NCBI GenBank assembly: GCA_947561395.2
Contig: OX387193.1
Location: 16,554,001 to 16,618,000 of the forward strand
Direction: 5' to 3'
Origin: Buxus sempervirens
Lineage: Eukaryota; Streptophyta; Magnoliopsida; Buxales; Buxaceae
DNA length: 64,000 nucleotides
Shown one piece after another: positions 1 to 7,537 of the stretch; the first letter of the stretch is position 1, and each line of letters starts with the position of its first letter. Made by a program: the position numbers and the translations under genes. The notes beneath the pieces are model-generated. The model saw only the letters and a program-made list of their open reading frames with translations, was not told the origin of the DNA and did no database searches.

Positions 1-244
1 ATGAATGGGGGTGCCTAACACCTTCCCCCGTTCATAATCTAATCCCCTTACCCATCTCTGGATTTGATTTTCAAGTAGGATTTTTATTCTAGAATGCTTC
101 TTTTTTCACTTTTTGCTTATTTTGATCTTTGGTGTCCATTCTCACCCCAAAATCATGAATGGTGGCGACTCTCCCAATTTTTGCGTTGAGCCCGTGTGTT
201 GACGGAGGGATGATCACTCCGGTGATTTTTTCCCATGTCTCACA
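1..244 (+). repeat. 5' LTR of Element 1, 3' (U5) end only
   Basis: It matches 15467-15710 at 242 of 244 positions and ends in TCTCACA two bases before the primer site. It contains an internal primer-site-like TGGCGACTCT at 163-172. The U3 and R parts lie left of the window. Confidence 0.95.
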
Positions 245-246
245 AC

Positions 247-265
247 TAGCGACTCTGCTGGGGAC
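247..265 (+). promoter_or_regulatory. Primer-binding site (tRNA-Arg type), one mismatch
   Basis: The site reads tagcgactctgctggggac, two bases after the LTR end. The other elements have TGGCGACTCTGCTGGGG, which is complementary to the 3' end of plant tRNA-Arg including CCA. Here the second base of the TGG that pairs with CCA is A, so the extreme 3' end of the primer would mispair. Confidence 0.85.
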
Positions 266-1640
266 TTGTGGATTTAAGCCATTTTGTGTATATTCATGCT
301 TTTTCATCACTTTTGAATGCTTGCTATTTTGTTTACTTTATTGATGTATATTGGTGTATTCTAAATCTGATTGGGATACTTTTAAATTTTACATTGATGA
401 AGGCATGTGTGTATGCTTGGATATGCTAAGGATCATGTTTAGGGCCTTACTTTGTTGTGCATGCCTACTTGTTTTTTGTTTGCCTTGGGTTAGGAGGTTC
501 TTAGTGCTATTATTTGAGCATGAAAACATTGAGCAAAAATCGGTAAATTCAGTAGCCATCATATGGGTTTTCAAGCATGTTTTTACCATCAAAACTCTCC
601 TTATACCATGTCAAGTAGTTGATAAATGTTTGGGCATTAATTTGGGGTATAAGTGATGCACTTTTGAGCATAAGAAATCTGAAAATTTTAGTGCATATTT
701 CTTGAAATTTTAAGCATGTTTTACCTCATTGAAACACTTTGGTATCATGTCAAGTAGTGCTAAAATTTTAGGCTCCAATTTGGGGTAGAAATGGTATACT
801 TTGAGCATGAAAAAGAGCATGAAATCTGGGATTTTAGGGAATGCTTTTGAGTTTCAAGCATGCTTACATGATTTAATGGTTGTTTGTACAAATGACATGT
901 TTTGTATAACACTTTTTGGGCATGTAATATTTTTTGTGCATATTTAGTTATTTTGGTGCTTGCTTGCTTGTATTTAGCTTCATTATCTTTGTCATTAGTA
1001 CCTTGGCTTGAAATTGAATGCATGGCCACGAAAAAGAGTGGCAAGGGGCTGGGACGTTGTGAATGTTACCACAATTTAAAATTGCACTTGAGCACTTGAA
1101 ACAATTTGCACAACCTACCCTTTACCTATTAGGAAGTTGAACCATGAATGTGTGTAGCTTGGCGCACCGAGGTCGTGACTTCGGAAAGCGAAAGTGAAAA
1201 CATTTACCTTAGAATTTGAGTCAATGATGTGATGACAATGGGATCTGTGATTTGATTCCGGGCATCACTAGACTTGAGTTCTAAGTTGCCAATTAAGCCA
1301 AAACCCAAAAACCATACGCTTGAAGGTGGAGAAACACGTTTTCGGCTAAAAGCACACAATTGCGTTTGGGGAAATTGGGTGTAAATGTGGGAAGGCCGTT
1401 TGCATGTTTTACAGGCCAAGGTATAATGTGAATACCATATTAAATGAAGGTAATACAAGGTGGCAAGGTAAAACCATGTTCTTTTCATGAATTTGGGGAT
1501 TTTGCAAATATAATGTCCAAGCCCAATTTGGGGCAAGTTTTGAAGGTCAAATTAAGGTGAACATCAATTGGGAATGAAAAAAAATCAAATCTGGTGAAAA
1601 AAAAATGAGTCAAAAAGGGCCATTTCGGCAATAACCGGCA
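266..1640 (+). other. Leader of Element 1, first part (non-coding)
   Basis: I see no credible gene; short ORFs here lack coding character. Two blocks are shared with Element 2's leader (29290-29500, reverse strand): one around 1157-1206 (gcgcaccgaggtcgtgactt region) and one around 1255-1315 (ttgccaattaagccaaaac region). Conservation between elements whose leaders otherwise differ suggests an RNA function such as splicing or packaging; that is inference. Confidence 0.6.
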
Positions 1641-1659
1641 ACTCAAGCCGGTTAATAGC

Positions 1660-1785
1660 AGCTCTAATCATATCCGGTACATATTTCCGGATACAAAGAC
1701 ATATGCGGATATCCGGTTAGGTTGACCGGATACAATAAGGCATATTCTTATCCGGTATATTATACCGGATACATTCAAAAATGCA
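1660..1785 (+). repeat. Cluster of ATCCGGT/ACCGGAT inverted motifs in leader
   Basis: About six copies of ATCCGG or its complement form short hairpins, for example TATCCGGTATATTATACCGG followed by ATA. The same motif family recurs in U3 of the 3' LTR (13515-13650), just upstream of the TATA box. Confidence 0.75.
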
Positions 1786-2101
1786 CAAATTGGCTTTTCA
1801 GCCCAAATTTTCAAAATAAAATGCCTAAAACACTGTGGATAATCCTTAGGCACCCCGAAAAGAACATAAGAAATGTTCCCAAAAATACAAAAAAACAAAA
1901 ATACAAAAAAAAGAAAAACAAAAAAGAATAAAATAAAATATTCTTTCAGGATTTAACCTAAGTTTGAAAATCAAAGAGGAAACCAAGGTGTCATATTTTT
2001 TGACACCAACTCAACTCAAACATGTGTCAGTCAAACTTTTGAACTTGAAAACTGAGAAAATTCAGCAAAAATAAAAAAAAAGAATAAAAAAAAAGAAACC
2101 C

Positions 2102-2735
2102 TTGGTTGGTTATTTTTATCAATCAAATCAAAACATTTGTGGGATACTTGGAAGCCCTAGAATATTCCAAGACACCTTTGGTTGGTTATTTTTATCAATC
2201 AAATCAAAACATTTGTGGGATACTTGGAAGCCCTAGAATATTCCAAGACACCTTTGGTTGGTTATTTTTATCAATCAAATCAAAACATTTGTGGGATACT
2301 TGGAATATTCCAAGACACCTTTGGTTGGTTATTTTTATCAATCAAATCAAAACATTTGTGGGATACTTGGAAGCCCTAGAATATTCCAAGACACCTTTGG
2401 TTGGTTATTTTTATCAATCAAATCAAAACATTTGTGGGATACTTGGAATATTCCAAGACACCTTTGGTTGGTTATTTTTATCAATCAAATCAAAACATTT
2501 GTGGGATACTTGGAAGCCCTAGAATATTCCAAGACACCTTTGGTTGGTTATTTTTATCAATCAAATCAAAACATTTGTGGGACCCTTGGAAGCCCTAGAA
2601 TATTCCATGAAAACCTTGGTTGGTTATTTTTATCAATCAAATCAAAAAAATTGGGACCCTTGGAAGCCCTAGAATATTCCATGAAAACCTTGGTTGGTTA
2701 TTTTTATCAATCAAATCAAAAAAATTGGGCCATTT
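2102..2735 (+). repeat. Tandem array, 76/67-bp units, each with a palindrome
   Basis: Eight to nine head-to-tail units begin ttggttggttatttttatc. Long units contain arms CTTGGAA and TTCCAAG around an agccctagaat-like loop. Short units lack nine loop bases, leaving the perfect palindrome CTTGGAATATTCCAAG. The last two units drift into a variant with atgaaaacc. Unit length is not a multiple of three, so the ORFs running through are not meaningful. Confidence 0.92.
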
Positions 2736-3536
2736 GAAAGCCTCTGAATTTCAAACATCAACCTATTTTGGGCCGTCTATAAGCCTCTGAATTATAGACA
2801 TGTATCCTTTGGGCCGTCTAAAAGCCTCTGAATTTTAGACAAACCTTTTTGGGCCATCTAAAAGCCTCTGAATTTTAGACACAACCTTTATGGGCCGTCT
2901 ATAAGCCTCCGAATTATAGACATATATTCTTTGGGCCATCTAAAAGCCTCTGAATTTTAGACACAACTTTTTTGGGCCGTCTATAAGCCTCTGAATTATA
3001 GACACGTATCCTTTGGGCCGTCTAAAAGCCTCTGAATTTTAGACAAACCTTTTTGGGCCATTTGAAAGCCTCTGAATTTCAAACATCAACCTATTTTGGG
3101 CCGTCTAAAAGCCTCTGAATTTTAGACACTATCCTTTGGGCCATCTAAAAGCCTCTGAATTTTAGACACTACCTTTTTGGGCCATCTAAAAGCCTCTGAA
3201 TTTTAGACACATATCCTCTGGGCCGTCTATAAGCCTCTGAATTATAGACATATATCCTTTGGGCCATCTAAAAGCCTCTGAATTTTAGACACATATCCTC
3301 TGGGCCGTCTATAAGCCTCTGAATTATAGACATATATCCTTTGGGCCATTTAAAAGCCTCTGAATTTTAGACACATATCCTCTGGGCCGTCTATAAGCCT
3401 CTGAATTATAGACATATATCCTTTGGGCCATCTAAAAGCCTCTGAATTTTAGACACAACTTTTTTGGGCCGTCTACAAGCCTCTGAATTATAGACACGTA
3501 TCCTTTGGGCTGTCTAAAAGCCTCTGAATTTTAGAC
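2736..3536 (+). repeat. Tandem hairpin array, about 20 units of about 40 bp, with co-varying stems
   Basis: Each unit begins gggcc and holds a 7-bp stem around agCCTCTGAAt. Three main stem versions alternate: TCTAAAA/TTTTAGA (about ten units), TCTATAA/TTATAGA (about six) and TTTGAAA/TTTCAAA (two). Changes on one arm are matched on the other. One unit (near 3350) has a pair readable as U-G, and one (near 3475) has a single mismatch. Selection on, or copying of, a folded structure fits better than simple repeat drift. Confidence 0.93.
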
Positions 3537-3708
3537 ATTTCTCATTCTTTGGGACCTTTGGAAGCCCCAAAATATTCCAACAATCAAAAAAACAAAACAA
3601 AAAATGGAAAAATATAGAAAAAAAACAAATAAATCCGGACTTGTGTTCACCTAACCCACTTATCTACATTTATAGGTGTGTGACTCAGATTAAATGGGAG
3701 CTGACATG

Positions 3709-3734
3709 TTTCTTTGCTTTTCCTTATTCAGGTA
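3709..3734 (+). promoter_or_regulatory. Pyrimidine tract plus CAG|GTAC just before gag (possible 3' splice site)
   Basis: A T/C-rich run ends in ttattcag followed by gtac, about 50 bases before the gag ATG. Element 2 (near 26697, minus strand) has a pyrimidine tract then aag|gtac, and Element 3 (near 59170) has caag-cag|gtac. Position and sequence are shared by three elements, which fits an acceptor for a leader intron. The donor was not identified. Confidence 0.4.
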
Positions 3735-3782
3735 CACTTACTTGCAATCATTGCTCCCGTGACCAGATCCAAAGGTAGAGCT

Positions 3783-4700
3783 ATGAACACTGAAGAGAAC
3801 CAAGCCCAAGCCACCGTACCCGCTCAAGACTTTGCTCAGCTGCAGGAACAAGTGGCTGGTTTGGCCAAGATGCTGGGAGACCTACTGGCGGCTCAGGCCC
3901 AACAGGCCCAGGCCCAAAACCAAGCATCGACTTCCCATCAAGCACCACCACCTCAGGCCTACATTCCGCCTCCGGCTCAACCCATGCCTGAGCCCATTTC
4001 TGAACCAGTCCCTGAACCCATTCTGATCAGGGAAAATACAGCAGAATCCGAGAAAGAACTGGAGAAGGAAAAAGCCAGGGAAGAAACTGAAAGGAAAATG
4101 CTGCTCAGGATAGAAAGGATCCAGGAAGAACTGAAGGAAGTGAAAGGGGGAAGCAGCCATGGAGGCACCAACTTCGAGGATCTGTGCATGTATCCTGACG
4201 TATGTCTACCAGCCAAGTTCAAGTGCCCGGACTTCGACAAGTTCGACGGCACAGGCTGCCCTATGAGCCATTTGAAACTATACTACGGGGCTTTGTGCCA
4301 GTTTGGCCGGGACGATGGAATACTGATCCAGCTCTTCCAGAGGAGTCTGACCGGGTCAGCCCTTCGGTGGTTCGCTACAGTGGACCATGGAAGGATCAGG
4401 AGGTGGAAGGACCTAGCAGACGCTTTCTTGGACCAATACAAGTTCAACTCTGAGATCGTGCCGGACCGGTACGACATGATGAGGATGACCAAGGGGAAAG
4501 ATGAACCGGTACGGCAGTACGCCAAGAGATGGAGAGAGGCCGCCTCCCAAGTCAGGCCACCTATGCAAGAACCGGAGATGATCTCCACATTTATGGGCAC
4601 ACTGGGGCAGCCCTTTTACAACCATCTGGTGGGCCAGATCACCACCAACTTTGCAGCCCTGGTACAGGTAGCGGACCGGATTGAAGAAGGGGTCAGGTAA
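3783..4700 (+). pseudogene. gag: gag, N-terminal part (ends at an in-frame stop)
   Basis: Capsid-type structural protein of the retrotransposon. The start at 3783 is chosen because the protein MNTEE... aligns with the start of Element 2 gag; an upstream in-frame start at 3714 is less likely. A Gln/Ala/Pro-rich N-terminus is followed by an acidic, Lys-rich coiled-coil-like stretch and then the conserved retrotransposon gag domain (about 4200-4690; motifs DGTGCPMSHL, FATVDHGRIRRW, YAKRWREAA). The frame stops at TAA 4698-4700, where Element 2 has a serine codon, and again at TAG 4734-4736. The same frame reopens through the rest of gag and protease. These look like ordinary nonsense mutations, so gag is broken in this copy. 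Confidence 0.9.
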
Positions 4701-4736
4701 GGACGGCTGATAGACTACTCTACTTTGACTGGGTAG

Positions 4737-7487
4737 TCTGATTCCTCTGCCTCCATGGCCCAGAAGAAAGGGGCCGGGTTTAAAAAGACGGGGGCCCGAA
4801 AAGAAGGGGAGGTGAACCTGGTCCAGGCTCCTCCAGCCAAGAAGCCACTGCACGTCAACATCTCTGCACCCCAACAGGCCCAGCAGGCCCAGCAGTCGTA
4901 CCAGACCCCGCTGAATGTCAACTTCCCTCCTTCTGTGCCAGCTAACACAAGGAGGACATTTTCTAAGGAGGAGCGGGATGCCTGGTTCGCAGCAAGAAAG
5001 AACCGGGTTTTCACCCCTCTACCCATATCGCTGTCCCAACTACTGCCAACCCTGCTGAAAGGGGAATACTTGACTCTGAAGGAGCCTAACCCAAATGCCC
5101 CGAAGGGGAGAAATTTTGACACATCGGTCACCTGTGATTTCCACATGGGTGCACCGGGGCATTCTACAGATACCTGCTGGGTATTGAAGCATGCGGTCCA
5201 GGACCTGTTGGACCAGAAGGCTTTGGTCTTTAACACTGCTGCACCCGCCCCGTCGGGGAATGATATTGGGCAGAATCCTCTGCCTTACCACAATGGGGCA
5301 GGCCCATCCAACTCCATCACTGCCATATCCACCACCAGAAGGGCCTTTGACCCATCACAGCTCATAGCTCCCGTGGGGACCACGGTCCAGGTCCGATTTT
5401 TCCCAGAAGAGGAAGAAGAGGAGATCAACATGGTCTCCCAAAAAAATAATACAGCTGCTGAGGACATAAGTTCCTCTTTGAACCGGGTCTCATCTCTTAT
5501 GACCCAGATGAATACTGCAAGGCCCGCATTGGTCTTCAATTGCAGTCCACCCACTTGTTCCCCATCCAAGCCGTCTAAGGCTCCACTGGTCATCAATCTT
5601 GACCCCACCACTGCTTCCATCACTTCTTCTGTCCCCACCAAATCCAAACTTCAACCCCTGGTTGTAAATGTGCAGCCAGCCCATACTATCCCTAAACCGG
5701 CCCATACATCCCGGTCCAGACTCCAGCCATTAGTGGTTAACATCCCTAAACTAGCCTATTCTGAGGCCGCTGTACCATGGAATTACAGCGAGGGAATCAC
5801 GGCTACGGTTCCAATGGTCAGGAACCAGAACCAGGAGGAGGTGAACCTCATGACGAGGTCAGGGAGATGTGCAGGGGGTGAAGAGAAAGAAAAAGAGACA
5901 GAAGTAGAGAAAGAGAAAAAAGAAAATGAAGAAAAAAGAAAACAAAAAGGAAAAAATAAAGTGGGAGAAGACACCCCCCAGGGTGTAGACAATGAGGCAG
6001 CCGACCTCATAAAAATAATAAAGAAAAGTGAATTCAATCTTGTGGATCAGCTAAACAAGGTCCCGGCCCAGATTTCAATATTGGGCCTTTTGCTGAATTC
6101 TGAAAAGCACAGGGATGCATTGTTAAGGGTGCTACAGAGTGCACACGTATCCCAGACCATTGATCCGGACCAGCTTGGTAAAATGGTTGGTCAAATCTTG
6201 TCACATAATGTGATAAGTTTCTCGGAGGGTGAGATCAGCCCAGGTGGGTGTTATCATGTGGACCCTTTGCACATCACTGTGCTTTGTAAGGGCTGCATGG
6301 TTGCACGGGTTTTAATTGACAACTGGTCGGCGTTAAACGTTTGCCCGTTAATCACTTTTACCAAGCTGGGTATGGACCAGTCAAGGATCAAAAGAAATGG
6401 GCGGATAGTAAGGGCTTTTGATAGCTCCAAGACCCACTCCCTAGGGGAGATTGAACTGCCGGTCACAATTGGGCCGAATATCTTTAACATCACATTTGAA
6501 GTGATGTATATACCCGCAGCCTTCAATCTGCTCCTAGGAAGGCCATGGATACATTCGGCTAGGGCAATACCATCCACGCTCCACCAAAGGGTGAAATATA
6601 TAAGAGGGCAAAGGGTGATAACAGTCCTAGCCGAAAACTTGGTGCCGCCCATCGTGTCACCTGATGTACCCTTGATCAATGTGGACCTAACTGTCGACAA
6701 GATTGCATTCCACTCATTCCAATTTGAGGCGGTCAATTACATACCTGGGGGGTGTGAGAAAAAGAAAGAAAAGGGGACCACTGGAGAAAGGATGGTCAAG
6801 AAAGTGATGGAGAAATACCACTTTCACCCAGGGAAAGGCCTGGGGATCAATCTGCAAGGGATGGTGGAGCCAATCACGGCTAAGAAACTGATCCCCAAAG
6901 TAGGGTTGGGCTTCAAGCCCAGAGGCTGGAGAAGAATGAAACACGAAGAAGGGGAGAGCAGAAGCAAAGGAAAACTCCCTCATTTAAGGGAAAGCTTCCC
7001 AAAACCCTCCTACATAATCCAAATTTCTCCTCCTATGGACCAATCCAAACCTCCCTACTACAATGTCAACCCATTTCAAAAGCCTTCCATTTCGGCTTTG
7101 CAACCATATAACCCCTCTCCAATACTGGAAGCAGTGGATGGGCCTGGACCACAGCCCGAGCAGCAGGTGGACTTTTCTGAAGATGTTGGTGCATTCTTCG
7201 CCATGACTGAGGGCGAAAAGACAGGGGCAGACATGGAACTGCCATTCATTGATTGGGCCGCAGTAAAGGTTCCAGACAAGGTCATTTCTGGATTGGGCCC
7301 TGTAGCAGAAAAGGGCAGTACCCACCCGGTGATGATGGCATCGGATGCTGGACTTGAGGAGCAGACTTTCCCTATTTCCCCTGCTCCCCAAAATTTTGTA
7401 ATAAACAATTGGGAGGAAACTCCCCTTACCTTTGAAGCAGCGTTTGTTCGGCAAACTAACGTGGCTTCCAAAAAAAAACTCCAATAG
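4737..7487 (+). CDS. pro: gag C-terminus, aspartic protease and G-patch (same frame as gag)
   Basis: The first ATG is at 4755, but this is the continuation of gag. Counting from 4755: a zinc-knuckle-like C-X2-H-X5-H-X4-C at residues 127-141, long proline/serine-rich linkers, a Lys/Glu-rich stretch (5880-5960), the retroviral-type aspartic protease with the active-site segment near residue 522, and a G-patch-like segment (about 689-725; GKGLG then GLGF). The active-site loop reads D-N-W-S-A where Elements 2 and 3 have D-N-G-S-A; the glycine is normally required, so this protease is probably inactive. The frame ends at TAG 7485-7487, just after an A9 run where reading would shift by -1 into pol. 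Confidence 0.9.
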   Translation, partial: SDSSASMAQKKGAGFKKTGARKEGEVNLVQAPPAKKPLHVNISAPQQAQQAQQSYQTPLNVNFPPSVPANTRRTFSKEERDAWFAARKNRVFTPLPISLSQLLPTLLKGEYLTLKEPNPNAPKGRNFDTSVTCDFHMGAPGHSTDTCWVLKHAVQDLLDQKALVFNTAAPAPSGNDIGQNPLPYHNGAGPSNSITAISTTRRAFDPSQLIAPVGTTVQVRFFPEEEEEEINMVSQKNNTAAEDISSSLNRVSSLMTQMNTARPALVFNCSPPTCSPSKPSKAPLVINLDPTTASITSSVPTKSKLQPLVVNVQPAHTIPKPAHTSRSRLQPLVVNIPKLAYSEAAVPWNYSEGITATVPMVRNQNQEEVNLMTRSGRCAGGEEKEKETEVEKEKKENEEKRKQKGKNKVGEDTPQGVDNEAADLIKIIKKSEFNLVDQLNKVPAQISILGLLLNSEKHRDALLRVLQSAHVSQTIDPDQLGKMVGQILSHNVISFSEGEISPGGCYHVDPLHITVLCKGCMVARVLIDNWSALNVCPLITFTKLGMDQSRIKRNGRIVRAFDSSKTHSLGEIELPVTIGPNIFNITFEVMYIPAAFNLLLGRPWIHSARAIPSTLHQRVKYIRGQRVITVLAENLVPPIVSPDVPLINVDLTVDKIAFHSFQFEAVNYIPGGCEKKKEKGTTGERMVKKVMEKYHFHPGKGLGINLQGMVEPITAKKLIPKVGLGFKPRGWRRMKHEEGESRSKGKLPHLRESFPKPSYIIQISPPMDQSKPPYYNVNPFQKPSISALQPYNPSPILEAVDGPGPQPEQQVDFSEDVGAFFAMTEGEKTGADMELPFIDWAAVKVPDKVISGLGPVAEKGSTHPVMMASDAGLEEQTFPISPAPQNFVINNWEETPLTFEAAFVRQTNVASKKKLQ

Positions 7488-7537
7488 TGGAATGCCATTT
7501 CCCTGAAGGTTCTAATGGGCCTTCGTCTTCAGGGGAA
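7470..7537 (+). promoter_or_regulatory. Candidate -1 frameshift site: A9 slip run and downstream hairpin
   Basis: In gag-pro frame the run reads TCC AAA AAA AAA CTC, containing the classic heptamer A_AAA_AAA. A -1 step enters pol frame, which is open through to 11074. Twenty bases downstream, TTCCCTGAAG (7499-7508) pairs with CTTCAGGGGAA (7527-7537, one bulge). An overlapping alternative pairs GAAGG with CCTTC. Element 2 has the same A9 and a hairpin in the same place with a compensating base pair. The spacer is longer than in well-studied shift sites. Confidence 0.65.

Noticed and set aside
2106-2737. Overlapping repetitive ORFs with the phrase VIFINQIKTFVGYLE
   Set aside because: They are translations of a 76/67-bp non-coding repeat; frame changes between units, so no protein is conserved.
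2736-3536. Regular units of about 40 bp with palindromes, CRISPR-like at first sight
   Set aside because: Units are repeats throughout with no unique spacers, inside a plant retrotransposon leader.
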